In this document: positions 43,942 to 52,940 of the stretch, in pieces
Numbering within the stretch: the stretch's first letter is position 1
Layout of the letters: the number at the start of each line of letters is the position of its first letter
Origin: Shewanella aquimarina
Lineage (GTDB): Bacteria > Pseudomonadota > Gammaproteobacteria > Enterobacterales > Shewanellaceae
Assembly (NCBI RefSeq): GCF_023349185.1
Contig: NZ_JAKIKY010000002.1
Span: forward strand, 124,001-188,000
DNA: 64,000 bases
Direction: 5' to 3'
The notes under the pieces: generated by a model
What the model was told of the DNA's origin: nothing
Databases searched by the model: none
What the model saw: only the letters and a program-made list of their open reading frames with translations
Program-made: the position numbers and the translations under genes

Positions 43942-44868
43942 CTAGCGATAGAGCGACGGGTCATCCTTATTGGGGCGCGTCTTGAAGCGTCTATGCAGCC
44001 ACATATACTGCGCTGGGCTTCGTTCGATGCTCTCTTCTATGATGCGGTTACCCCGCTTGGCATCTTCCAGCTCGTTCTCCCCAGGGAAATCCTCCAGCGG
44101 TGGCTGGATCTCTATGGTGTATCCCTTGTCATCCTGGTTACGCACCACAATGAATGGCAGTACCTTGGCCTTGCCGAGCTTGGCGAGGGTAGTGGCACCC
44201 GTTATGGTTGCGGCTTCCTGTACGGCGAAGAAGGGGATAAAGACGGCGCTTGAACGGCCAAAATCCTGGTCCGCGGTATACCAGATCACATCTGGGTTGC
44301 GCAGGCTGCGCACCATCTGCCTGAGATCCCGTTTAGGCACCAGTCCCTTGTTGGAGCGCAGGCGTCCCTTGACCTGAAGGTATTCCATCAGCGGATTATT
44401 GTGGGGACGGTAGACGCCTATGCCCGGCTGAAACTGGCCGAAGATACGAGCGCCCATCTCCAGTGGCAGGCAGTGCACCGCAAAGAGGATAACCCCCTGA
44501 CCCGCCGCCAGTGTCTGTTCCACATTTTCCTGGCCTTTAATCGTCATGTGGCGCTGAATGCGTTCATCGCTCCACCACCAGGCGTTGGCGATGTCGAAGA
44601 TAGCCTTGCCAGTCTCTTCAAAGTTTTGGGTCAACAAGGCCTGTTGCTCGGCCGGGCTCATCTCGGGAAAGCAGAGTTCGATGTTGCGTTTGGCTGTGTT
44701 GACGCGGCTGCCGGCGATCGCCATGGCTAAGCGGCCTATGCCTCGCCCCAGCTTCATCTGGGCTCTGAGCGGCAGCAGCTGGGTCAGGCGCATCAAGCCG
44801 ACACCTAACCAGATGAGCCAGTATTTGGGATGGAAAAATTGAGCGGAGAATTGAGCGTTTTCGACCAC
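43942..44868 (-). CDS. lpxL: Lipid A biosynthesis acyltransferase (LpxL/HtrB family)
   Basis: A 308-residue inner-membrane enzyme that adds a secondary acyl chain, from acyl-ACP, to Kdo2-lipid IVA. One N-terminal anchor (YWLIWLGVGLMRL) and the HX4D/E catalytic motif (HCLPLE in VHCLPLEMGARI) are seen. YRPHNNPLME and the ADQDFG segment near residue 205 are family hallmarks. Length is typical. It is divergent from hldE, so two lipopolysaccharide genes share a 105-bp intergenic region. The exact acyl chain specificity is not readable. Confidence 0.9.
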   Translation of the reverse strand: MVENAQFSAQFFHPKYWLIWLGVGLMRLTQLLPLRAQMKLGRGIGRLAMAIAGSRVNTAKRNIELCFPEMSPAEQQALLTQNFEETGKAIFDIANAWWWSDERIQRHMTIKGQENVEQTLAAGQGVILFAVHCLPLEMGARIFGQFQPGIGVYRPHNNPLMEYLQVKGRLRSNKGLVPKRDLRQMVRSLRNPDVIWYTADQDFGRSSAVFIPFFAVQEAATITGATTLAKLGKAKVLPFIVVRNQDDKGYTIEIQPPLEDFPGENELEDAKRGNRIIEESIERSPAQYMWLHRRFKTRPNKDDPSLYR

Positions 44869-44973
44869 GGTTGACCCTATGGGGTTTACAAAAATTACTG
44901 CTTATTCTAACTCAATTTGTTGGGAAAATTAGGTATAATCAGGGATTAATTTTCGCAAAAAGATAAGTGCCAT

Positions 44974-46404
44974 ATGAAGATTTCTCTGCCAGCTTTCGAA
45001 AAAGCAAACGTTCTGGTCGTCGGTGATGTGATGTTAGACAGATACTGGAGCGGCCCAACGGGGCGTATTTCGCCCGAGGCGCCTGTGCCTGTGGTAAGAG
45101 TGAATCAGATAGAAGACAGACCCGGCGGGGCGGCAAACGTTGCCCTGAACATCGCTGCCTTGGGCGGTCAGGTGAGCCTGGCGGGCATAGTGGGTGAGGA
45201 TGAAACCGCTGCCGCCCTGACCCAAGGGGTTGAGGCCATGGGCGTTGCGCCTAAGTGGCACAGAGTGGCTCACCTGCCAACCATTACTAAGTTACGCGTC
45301 TTATCCCGCAACCAGCAGTTGATTCGCCTCGACTTCGAGGAGGCCTATCCGGCCGAGCAGAGCCAGGCCTTGCTGGAAAGTGCCGAGAAAGAACTGGATA
45401 AGGTGGCCGTGGTGGTCTTGTCAGATTATGCCAAGGGGGCCATAGATACGCCTCAGGCCTTTATCGCCAAGGCCAAGGCCAAAGGGGTCAAGGTGCTGGT
45501 GGATCCTAAGGGCAGTGATTTTTCCCGCTATCGCGGTGCCAGCCTGCTTACCCCTAACATGAGTGAGTTTGAGCAGGTGGTCGGTGCCGTGGCCGATGAG
45601 GCGGATCTGGTAGCCAAGGCCAAGCAGCTGATGCGTGATTTCGATTTCGAGGCGCTATTGGTGACCCGCTCCGAGAAGGGGATGACGCTGATCACCCAGG
45701 ATGGCCCTGAGTTGCACATTCCAACTGTTGCCCGTGAGGTCTATGACGTTACCGGCGCCGGTGACACTGTGATTTCGGCATTAGCGACTTCGCTGGCGGT
45801 AGGTTGCGACTTGCCTGTGGCCTGCGCCCTGGCGAACACGGCGGCGGGTATAGTCGTCGGCAAGCTGGGTACCTCTACCGTGAGCCGCATCGAACTCATC
45901 GCGGCGCTTAATCTGAGCCATGGCGAGAGCGGATATGGGGTGGTAAGTGAAGATCAACTGGCCTATGCTCTGGAGCAGGCCAAGTTGAAGGGCGAGCGCG
46001 TGGTGATGACCAATGGCTGTTTCGACATCCTGCACGCCGGCCATGTGAGCTACTTGCAGCAGGCGAGAGCATTGGGTGACAGGCTTATCGTGGCCGTCAA
46101 CGATGATGAATCGGTGAAGCGCCTCAAGGGTGACGGCCGTCCGGTCAACAAGCTGGAGCGTCGTATGGCGGTACTGGCGGGTCTTGCCTCGGTAGACTGG
46201 GTGGTGCCCTTCAGCGAAGACACGCCACAGCGCATCATCTCCAGACTACTACCCACCAAGCTGGTGAAGGGCGGTGACTACAAGGTAGAAGAGATCGCCG
46301 GTGGCAAAGAGGTGATCGCCGCCGGTGGCAGCGTCGAGGTGCTAGGCTTCGAAGATGGCGTCTCTACTACGGCCATCATCGAAAATATCATGGCCAAGCA
46401 GTGA
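44974..46404 (+). CDS. hldE: Bifunctional heptose kinase/adenylyltransferase
   Basis: A 476-residue enzyme of ADP-heptose synthesis for the lipopolysaccharide core. The N-terminal part is a PfkB/ribokinase-type kinase ([17 protein letters not shown]-terminal signature [14 protein letters not shown] near residue 255). The C-terminal part is a cytidylyltransferase-fold adenylyltransferase with [16 protein letters not shown] near residue 347. Both halves are complete. AAGATAAG precedes ATG. It overlaps the next gene by 4 bp. Confidence 0.97.
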   Translation: MKISLPAFEKANVLVVGDVMLDRYWSGPTGRISPEAPVPVVRVNQIEDRPGGAANVALNIAALGGQVSLAGIVGEDETAAALTQGVEAMGVAPKWHRVAHLPTITKLRVLSRNQQLIRLDFEEAYPAEQSQALLESAEKELDKVAVVVLSDYAKGAIDTPQAFIAKAKAKGVKVLVDPKGSDFSRYRGASLLTPNMSEFEQVVGAVADEADLVAKAKQLMRDFDFEALLVTRSEKGMTLITQDGPELHIPTVAREVYDVTGAGDTVISALATSLAVGCDLPVACALANTAAGIVVGKLGTSTVSRIELIAALNLSHGESGYGVVSEDQLAYALEQAKLKGERVVMTNGCFDILHAGHVSYLQQARALGDRLIVAVNDDESVKRLKGDGRPVNKLERRMAVLAGLASVDWVVPFSEDTPQRIISRLLPTKLVKGGDYKVEEIAGGKEVIAAGGSVEVLGFEDGVSTTAIIENIMAKQ

Positions 46405-47252
46405 TCCTCGAGACGTTACTGATCGCCAGTGCCTGGTTCTGGGCGCCCATGCCCCAAGGTCAGGCCCTGGTATGTCAAACGTCTCATATTAAAGAGTGCC
46501 TGGCCCAGTTACCCCCTGAGGCCAGGGCGCAATTCCCCCTCAATTCTCAAACGCTGGTGAGTCAGATGGGCCGTCGCGGTGCCATGGTCAGGCCCCTGGG
46601 CGATCTAGGTGTTACCAACTTAAGTGTTACCGGCCTGGTGTTGCTGGCCGAGGCGCGCATTCCCAAATCTTATTCGGCGCTGTGGAACGGCCAGGTCTAT
46701 GCCCTGCCGATAGCGCAGGCCAAGCAGATGACCCTGGCTCACGAGCTGGGGCACCTGGCGGTGAGCCGTTCGCGCTCCACTTACTTGCAAGTCGATAAGC
46801 TAACGCCTTACCAACACGAGTGGCTGGCAGATTTTTACCTGCTCTGGTCGCTTGCCAAGGCAGACTGGCCGGAAACTCTGGCCTGGCAGCAGTATCACAG
46901 ACGCAACCTAGAGGTGTTTGAGAACGTGAAGGCGATCTCTCACTGGTCGACGCCCATGCTCTCTCAGCTGCTCACTCGATATAGCTGGCAGGCGTTAGGG
47001 GCATTTGAGGATTTCGATAGTCTTATCGACGCCATCTATCCCGATCTGGTGCAATACGATCAGGAGACCCTAGATGAGTTTGCCAGCCTGCTCCACAGAG
47101 TGTTCGGCGCGGCGACCCAGGCTAAGTTACCTCATTACATGTTCTGGCGCAGACCCGAGATGGGCGTCATCATCCGGCCAACCCTGAACCACTTGATGGG
47201 GGAACAGGCGGCCGATCGCTGGTTGACTGAACAGGCGATGCAGGGGGAGTAA
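46401..47252 (+). CDS. HEXXH-containing protein coupled to hldE
   Basis: A 283-residue protein of unknown function. A GTG start overlaps the hldE stop (GTGA), so the two are co-translated. HELGH in [11 protein letters not shown] (residues about 114-118) is a zincin motif, and a candidate third ligand with the usual spacing is in [11 protein letters not shown] about 30 residues later (a pattern seen in gluzincin-type proteins such as ImmA). A weak N-terminal hydrophobic segment ([12 protein letters not shown]) may be a signal peptide. Whether it is proteolytic is unproven. Confidence 0.65.
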   Translation: MILETLLIASAWFWAPMPQGQALVCQTSHIKECLAQLPPEARAQFPLNSQTLVSQMGRRGAMVRPLGDLGVTNLSVTGLVLLAEARIPKSYSALWNGQVYALPIAQAKQMTLAHELGHLAVSRSRSTYLQVDKLTPYQHEWLADFYLLWSLAKADWPETLAWQQYHRRNLEVFENVKAISHWSTPMLSQLLTRYSWQALGAFEDFDSLIDAIYPDLVQYDQETLDEFASLLHRVFGAATQAKLPHYMFWRRPEMGVIIRPTLNHLMGEQAADRWLTEQAMQGE

Positions 47253-47311
47253 TACCAATCGTAATGTTTTTCCTGCGCTATTTCTGATCACATATTTACT
47301 GTGATTGGTAT
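47252..47311. repeat. Miniature inverted repeat element, copy 2
   Basis: About 60 bp bounded by ATACCAATC (47252-47260) and GATTGGTAT (47303-47311), a perfect 9-bp terminal inverted repeat. It contains tttcctgcgctatt, shared with copy 1 at 3609-3736. It begins immediately after the HEXXH gene's stop codon. Confidence 0.65.
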
Positions 47312-47331
47312 AACCGGAACGTTTGGGAAAT

Positions 47332-47358
47332 AAAAAAGGAGCCAGAGGCTCCTTTTTT
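47332..47358. terminator. Bidirectional terminator
   Basis: AAAAAAGGAGCC, AGA, GGCTCCTTTTTT. It works for the rightward HEXXH gene and the leftward 47362-47646 gene. Confidence 0.88.
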
Positions 47359-47361
47359 AAC

Positions 47362-47646
47362 TTATTGCTTTCGAGGTGGACGGCGTTCGCGCAGGATGAT
47401 ATCTGGGTTAAAGTCGATATCACCGTCATCGTCTATGGTCGCGAGTTGATCTTCCTGCTTGGCGATAGCCGTACTCGTTGTAGGGGTTTGTCTGACAAAG
47501 AGTAGCTGATAACCAAGTTTCGCTAAGGTGTAGAAGGCGAATCGCTGCGCCGTCGTCAACCTGTCCCAATGTTCGTTAGTGTGAGCCTGAGAAACGCGCC
47601 TATCCTCGAAAGAGAGCAGTCCATTATTTAGCACTTGAGTTTGCAT
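47362..47646 (-). CDS. Small protein, unknown function
   Basis: A 94-residue hydrophilic protein starting MQTQVLNNGLLSFEDRRVSQAH. ATG 47646 is chosen for AGAGG 8 bases upstream; an ATG at 47676 has no site. The middle contains DRLTTAQRFAFYTLAKLGYQLLFVR (helical), and the end is acidic then basic. No family is recognised. About 265 bp upstream are otherwise non-coding and A/T-rich. Confidence 0.6.
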   Translation of the reverse strand: MQTQVLNNGLLSFEDRRVSQAHTNEHWDRLTTAQRFAFYTLAKLGYQLLFVRQTPTTSTAIAKQEDQLATIDDDGDIDFNPDIILRERRPPRKQ

Positions 47647-47871
47647 TTTCAAAGCCTCTTTAGGAAACGCTAACATTGTTACATGATGATTATATAATCA
47701 GATGTTAAGTCAATATGCAAGCGATTCACCCGGCCAAAGCGTGGCCTCTCACGCTAAGTATAGCCGAAATGTTTGGATAACTTTTCACCAAAAAGCAAGG
47801 TCGAGAAGATAAAAAATAAACTGCAAATTTATCAAGAAGATTTATCTAAATTCATTTTTCGCGAGGCAATA

Positions 47872-47896
47872 AAAAAGGCCGTTAAACGACCTTTTT
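47872..47896 (-). terminator. Terminator after pntB
   Basis: AAAAAGGCCGTT and AACGACCTTTTT form a stem (one mismatch), T-rich on the minus strand, 16 bp past the pntB stop. Confidence 0.8.
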
Positions 47897-47911
47897 GTAG
47901 ATGTTGTACGC

Positions 47912-49294
47912 TTAGTCCGCTTCTTTCAGGGACTGAGTCAGATCGACAATCGCCTTCTTACCGTCACCAAACAACATCAGGGCGTTATCTTTGGCAAACA
48001 GAGGATTGGGCAGACCGGCGAAGCCTGGGCTCAGGGAGCGCTTAACGACCACCACGGTACGCGCCTTATCGACGTTTAGGATAGGCATGCCGTAGATAGG
48101 GCTGCCCTTGTCCTCACGGGCCATAGGGTTGGTCACGTCGTTGGCACCAATGACGATGGCCACATCTGTCTGCTCGAACTGAGGGTTGATCTCATCCATC
48201 TCGATCAGCTGCTCGTAGGGTACCTCGGCCTCGGCCAGCAGTACGTTCATGTGGCCTGGCATGCGGCCAGCAACAGGGTGAATGGCGTAGAGCACCTGGG
48301 CGCCGCGCGCCTCCAGTATCGAGGCCAGCTCACGCACCGCATGTTGCGCCTGCGCCATCGCCAGACCGTAACCCGGGACAATCACCACGCGCTCGGCGGT
48401 TTCCAGTAGCATGGCGACCTCTTCTGGTGAAGAGGAGGTTACCTTGCCGGCGTATACCTCGTCGGCATCCACAGTCTCACCGCCTTCGGCCATGACACCA
48501 AAGAGCACGTTGAACAGCGAGCGGTTCATCGCCTTACACATGATCTGGGTTAGGATGATGCCCGAGGCGCCGACCAGTGAACCCGAGACGATCAGTACCG
48601 TATTGCCCGTGATGAAACCTGTGGTCGCCGCCGCGATCCCCGAATAGGAGTTCAGCAGGGCGATAACCACTGGCATATCGGCGCCGCCAATAGGCACCAC
48701 CAGGAAGAGACCCAGTAATAGCGATACGGCTACCAGGGCGTAGATGAAGGTCGGATTGCTCGGCGTGGTGACCACGGCAACCGTCAGTATCAGGGCCGCG
48801 ATCAACAGGCTGGCGTTGATGAACTTGTTACCCGGTACCCGGATAGGGTTACCCGAGATAAGCTCCTGTAGCTTAGCAAACGCCACGAAGGAGCCCGACA
48901 GGGTCACAGAGCCGATAAGCACGGTCAGGCCGATAGAGATCAGCGCGACCACATGGGTCGCCGAATCGGGATCCAGGAAGCTCGCTAGGGCGATAAACAG
49001 CGAGGCGCCGCCACCGAAACCGTTGAGCAGGGCCACCATCTGCGGCATGGCGGTCACCTGGATCTTGGTGGCCATCACGGCGCCTATGGCACCACCCAGC
49101 AAGATACCGGCAATGATCCACTCATAGCTTAAGATGCTCTTGTCCAGCAGGGTTACCACCACGGCGATGAACATGCCCAGGGCCGATAACTGGTTACCGC
49201 GCACCGCGGTGCGGGGCTTGGTCAGCCCCTTGATCCCTAAAATAAACAGACTCGCAGCCACAAGGTAGGCGAGATAGATAATCGTCATACTCAT
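47912..49294 (-). CDS. pntB: NAD(P) transhydrogenase, beta subunit
   Basis: A 460-residue subunit of the proton-translocating transhydrogenase, which transfers hydride from NADH to NADP+ using the proton gradient. About nine helices are followed by the C-terminal NADP-binding domain III, seen with GYGLAMAQAQHAVRELASIL near residue 313 and DVAIVIGANDVTNP near 391. Length is normal. It starts 6 bp after pntAB. Confidence 0.96.
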   Translation of the reverse strand: MSMTIIYLAYLVAASLFILGIKGLTKPRTAVRGNQLSALGMFIAVVVTLLDKSILSYEWIIAGILLGGAIGAVMATKIQVTAMPQMVALLNGFGGGASLFIALASFLDPDSATHVVALISIGLTVLIGSVTLSGSFVAFAKLQELISGNPIRVPGNKFINASLLIAALILTVAVVTTPSNPTFIYALVAVSLLLGLFLVVPIGGADMPVVIALLNSYSGIAAATTGFITGNTVLIVSGSLVGASGIILTQIMCKAMNRSLFNVLFGVMAEGGETVDADEVYAGKVTSSSPEEVAMLLETAERVVIVPGYGLAMAQAQHAVRELASILEARGAQVLYAIHPVAGRMPGHMNVLLAEAEVPYEQLIEMDEINPQFEQTDVAIVIGANDVTNPMAREDKGSPIYGMPILNVDKARTVVVVKRSLSPGFAGLPNPLFAKDNALMLFGDGKKAIVDLTQSLKEAD

Positions 49295-49300
49295 GTTGGC

Positions 49301-49576
49301 TTATTTCCTCTTAAACATGGCAAGCATACGGTTGGTGACCATGTAGCCACCCACAACGTTAATGGTGGCCAGTACCACGGCGATGAAGCCCAGTACATTG
49401 ACCCAGAGTCCCGCACCTGAACCGGCCGCAAGTAGGGCGCCGACCAGAGAGATCCCCGAGATGGCGTTTGAGCCCGACATCAGGGGAGTATGCAGGGTAG
49501 GCGGCACCTTAGTGATCAGCTCAACCCCAAGGAATACTGCCACCACAAACAGGGTCAGTAGTAATAAGATCTCCAT
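49301..49576 (-). CDS. pntAB: NAD(P) transhydrogenase, small membrane subunit
   Basis: A 91-residue protein of three helices (LLLLTLFVVAVFLGVEL, AISGISLVGALLAAGSG and a third), corresponding to the C-terminal membrane part of E. coli PntA. Its start overlaps the pntAA stop (TAATG). The split subunit layout (pntAA, pntAB, pntB) is as in Rhodospirillum and many marine bacteria. Confidence 0.92.
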   Translation of the reverse strand: MEILLLLTLFVVAVFLGVELITKVPPTLHTPLMSGSNAISGISLVGALLAAGSGAGLWVNVLGFIAVVLATINVVGGYMVTNRMLAMFKRK

Positions 49577-50745
49577 TATTGAGCCTCCTCTGTTGCCGCA
49601 AGTAACGGCAGTGATAACAGGTCGCGTAATCTGGCGTTAACCACCTCACCCTGATGGGTGACGACTGTGTCGCGCACAATCTCGTCGTCGAAGTCCAGCT
49701 GTAACTGGCCCTCATCGTCGACGATTAGCTTGAGCAGGTTTTCTATGTTGGTGCCATACATCTGGCTGGCGTGGGTCGCCGCGCTGCCAGGCACATTTGA
49801 TGGCCCGAGTATGGTGACGCCGTTATGGACAACGGTCTGGTCCAGCTCTGTCAGCTCGCAGTTACCGCCGGTTTCGGCGGCGAGATCTACGATAACCGTG
49901 CCCGGCTTCATGGCATCCACCATCTCCTTGGTGATCAGTACGGGCGCCTTGCGGCCCGGGATGGCTGCTGTGGTGATGACGATATCCTGCTGCGCCAGCA
50001 CATTGGCCATCGCCTGCTGCTGACGCTTGATAAAGTCGTCGCTCTGCTCGGCGGCGTAGCCCCCCTTGGTCTCGGTATTTTCGGTTTCAAGATCCAGCTC
50101 GACCGGCTTGGCGCCCACGGAGAGGATCTGCTCCCTAGCGGCGGGGCGAATATCATAGGCTTCCACCACGGCGCCCAGACGCTTGGCCGTAGCACAGGCC
50201 TGCAGACCGGCGACGCCGACACCCATGATGAAGGCGCGGGCCGGCTTGAGGGTGCCTGCGGCCGTCATCATCATAGGGAACATGCGCGGCGCCTCGTGGG
50301 CCGCCAGCAGCACGGCCTTATAGCCTGCGATGGTGGCCATTGAGGAGAGGATATCCATGCTCTGGGCACGGGTGATCCTGGGGACCAATTCCAGTGCCAG
50401 GGCGCTGGTGCCGGTTTCGGCCAGGCTAGCGGCATTTTCCGGTTGCGCCAGGGGATCCATCATGCCGATAAACAGCTGATGGGGTTTGGCCTTGGCCTTT
50501 ATCTCCTCAAACTGCTCACCCTTAAGGTTGACCAGGGTGATGATATCGGCGCCGAGCACCTCGTCTCTGTCGGCAATGACGGCTCCCGCCTCTTGATAGG
50601 CTTGATCGCTAAAGCCTGCAGCGACACCCGCTCCGCTCTCCACGATAATTTGGAGGTTTTTTTTGATTAACCGAGTCACATTGGCCGGGATCAACGCGAC
50701 GCGTTTTTCTTCGGCATGGCTCTCTTTAGGTAGACCTAGTTTCAC
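49576..50745 (-). CDS. pntAA: NAD(P) transhydrogenase, NAD-binding subunit
   Basis: A 389-residue soluble domain I, which binds NAD(H), with the AlaDH/PNT fold: MKLGLPKESHAEEKRVALIP at the start and GVGVAGLQACATAKRLGAVV near residue 175 for the nucleotide. It is followed by pntAB with a one-base overlap. Its start shares a 332-bp intergenic region with cysJ. Function is certain from the family. Confidence 0.95.
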   Translation of the reverse strand: MKLGLPKESHAEEKRVALIPANVTRLIKKNLQIIVESGAGVAAGFSDQAYQEAGAVIADRDEVLGADIITLVNLKGEQFEEIKAKAKPHQLFIGMMDPLAQPENAASLAETGTSALALELVPRITRAQSMDILSSMATIAGYKAVLLAAHEAPRMFPMMMTAAGTLKPARAFIMGVGVAGLQACATAKRLGAVVEAYDIRPAAREQILSVGAKPVELDLETENTETKGGYAAEQSDDFIKRQQQAMANVLAQQDIVITTAAIPGRKAPVLITKEMVDAMKPGTVIVDLAAETGGNCELTELDQTVVHNGVTILGPSNVPGSAATHASQMYGTNIENLLKLIVDDEGQLQLDFDDEIVRDTVVTHQGEVVNARLRDLLSLPLLAATEEAQ

Positions 50746-51077
50746 TGAGAAACCTCTTAGTTGGGGACAGACGTCGTTATGAATTATTGGGTGGCTATTG
50801 TGGCGAGTCTGGACTTAGACACAAGCGCGAATTTTTCATAATCAGCACTCGTGCACTGGTCGGAGCAAAAAGTTTGCGCCAGTCCACAAAATTTCATTTC
50901 AAATTCTGTGGTTAAGGGCACAGCTTAAGCAAATATCGCTCACCACTCTCACTTTTGTAGCTCAAATTATGACCTTTGCATATTCCAAAAATGAATTAAA
51001 AATTAGATTTTATTCTTTTTTGCTTTTCTATTAAGCCACTAAGCTAGGCTAATTACACTGTTATAGGGCCGTCTTCC
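50746..51077. promoter_or_regulatory. Divergent control region of pntAA and cysJ
   Basis: 332 bp with no gene. The cysJ-proximal half is strongly A/T-rich (aaaaatgaattaaaaattaga, around 50990-51010), a feature compatible with CysB-type control of cys genes, but I cannot define a CysB site. The pntAA side has only unconvincing short dyads. Confidence 0.4.
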
Positions 51078-52862
51078 ATGCTGTTAAAAGAGCTTTCATC
51101 ACTGGCTTCTCCTCTGTCTGCGACACAGGTGGATAAGCTTAAGCAACTCACCTCTGAACTCAATGCCGTGCAACTCGCCTGGGTAGGCGGCTACCTGGCG
51201 GCTACGGCCGAACTGAGCGGCGTGGCCGGCGAGGTGCAGCAAGCGCCCCAGCAGACCATCACCATTCTCTACGGCAGCCAGACCGGCAACGGCCGTGGCA
51301 TCGCCAATGAGCTGGCCGAGAAGGCGCAGGCTCAGGGCTACAGCGTCAATCTGGTCTCTATGGCCGACTACAAGACGCGTCAGCTGAAGCAGGAGACACT
51401 GCTGTTGGCCGTGGTGAGCACTCATGGTGAAGGTGAGGCGCCGGACGATGCCATCGAGCTACACAAGTTCCTGGCCTCTAAGCGCGCACCTAAGCTAGAT
51501 ACCCTTAACTATGCCGTACTGGCGCTGGGAGATTCCAGCTATGAGTTCTTCTGCCAGACGGGTAAAGATTTCGATCAACGCCTGAGTGCACTGGGTGCCA
51601 AGGCTATCGTGCCACTCACCGAGTGTGACGTGGATTACGAGTCGGCGGCGACTCAGTGGCAAGAGGCTGTGCTGGGCGCGGTCAAGCCATTGGTGGACAC
51701 TGGCGCGAGCGTGGTCTCTATCGGCAGCGCAAGCACCACGACGACGGGTTCGAGCTTTACTAAACAGAAGCCCTACAGCGCCGAGCTCTTGGCGAGTCAG
51801 AAGCTGACCGGACGCGACTCGGATCGCGACGTGCGCCATGTGGAGATAGATCTCGGCGAGTCTGGCCTGAACTATCAGGTCGGTGATGCCCTGGGCGTCT
51901 GGTTCAGTAATAGCGATGCCTTAGTCACTGAGATCCTTGAGGGCCTCAAGTTAGACGGCGAGGCAGAGGTCACTCTAGGGGATGCGAGCCTGACCCTAAG
52001 CCAGGCGCTTAAAGAGAAGCGTGAGCTGACCCAGCTCTATCCTGGTCTGGTACAAAACTGGGCGCAGCTAAGCGGCAATAGTGAGCTGCAGGCGATCAGC
52101 GAAGACAGGGAGCAGACCCGTCAATTTATTCTCAAGCATCAGCTGGCCGACTTGGTGGCCAAGTATCCTGTGGACATCAGCGCCTTCCAGCTGGTGGAGC
52201 TGCTGCGTCCAATCACCCCAAGACTCTACTCGATCGCCTCGAGCCAGTCTGAGGTGGCGAGCGAGGTACACCTGACCGTGGCGCTGGTGGAAGACGAGCG
52301 CGAGTCGGGTACCCGCTTTGGCGGCGCGTCACACTTCCTGGCAAACGCTCAGGAAGGTGCCGAGGTCAAGGTTTATGTGGAGCCGAACAATCACTTCCGC
52401 CTGCCGGAAAATCCGGATACGCCTGTGGTCATGATTGGCCCAGGTACAGGTGTGGCACCGTTCCGCGCCTTCATGCAAGAGCGCGCGGCCCAGGGCGCTC
52501 AGGGCGACAGCTGGCTCTTCTTCGGCAATCCGCACTTCGAGCAGGATTTCCTCTATCAGACCGAGTGGCAGCAGTACCTTAAAGACGGCACCCTGACGCG
52601 CCTGGATTCGGCCTTCTCGAGAGATCAGGCTCATAAGATCTATGTGCAGCACCGTATCCTGGAGCGCGGCGAGGCGCTATGGCTGTGGATCGAGCGCGGT
52701 GCGCATCTCTATATCTGCGGCGATGCCGAGCGCATGGCCAAAGATGTGCATCAGGCATTGATCGAGGTGATCAAGCAGCATGGTGGCAAGAGCGAGGAGC
52801 AGGCTGAGGCCCTGCTGGAAAGCCTGCGCAGCGACAAGCGTTACCAGAAAGACGTTTATTAA
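51078..52862 (+). CDS. cysJ: Sulfite reductase flavoprotein, alpha subunit
   Basis: A 594-residue NADPH-linked flavoprotein that feeds electrons to CysI. A flavodoxin domain with YGSQTGNGRGIANELAEKA (about residues 70-88) binds FMN. A ferredoxin-reductase-type FAD domain has RLYSIASS, and an NADPH domain has MIGPGTGVAPFRAFM near residue 452. It ends in VY like its homologues. It is the first gene of cysJIH. Confidence 0.97.
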   Translation: MLLKELSSLASPLSATQVDKLKQLTSELNAVQLAWVGGYLAATAELSGVAGEVQQAPQQTITILYGSQTGNGRGIANELAEKAQAQGYSVNLVSMADYKTRQLKQETLLLAVVSTHGEGEAPDDAIELHKFLASKRAPKLDTLNYAVLALGDSSYEFFCQTGKDFDQRLSALGAKAIVPLTECDVDYESAATQWQEAVLGAVKPLVDTGASVVSIGSASTTTTGSSFTKQKPYSAELLASQKLTGRDSDRDVRHVEIDLGESGLNYQVGDALGVWFSNSDALVTEILEGLKLDGEAEVTLGDASLTLSQALKEKRELTQLYPGLVQNWAQLSGNSELQAISEDREQTRQFILKHQLADLVAKYPVDISAFQLVELLRPITPRLYSIASSQSEVASEVHLTVALVEDERESGTRFGGASHFLANAQEGAEVKVYVEPNNHFRLPENPDTPVVMIGPGTGVAPFRAFMQERAAQGAQGDSWLFFGNPHFEQDFLYQTEWQQYLKDGTLTRLDSAFSRDQAHKIYVQHRILERGEALWLWIERGAHLYICGDAERMAKDVHQALIEVIKQHGGKSEEQAEALLESLRSDKRYQKDVY

Positions 52863-52940
52863 TTGAGACAGGGCGCCAGTCGCCGACAGATTAACTTGCA
52901 TGGGCAGAGCCGGTGCAAAAGAGACAATAGGGCAGCAGCC

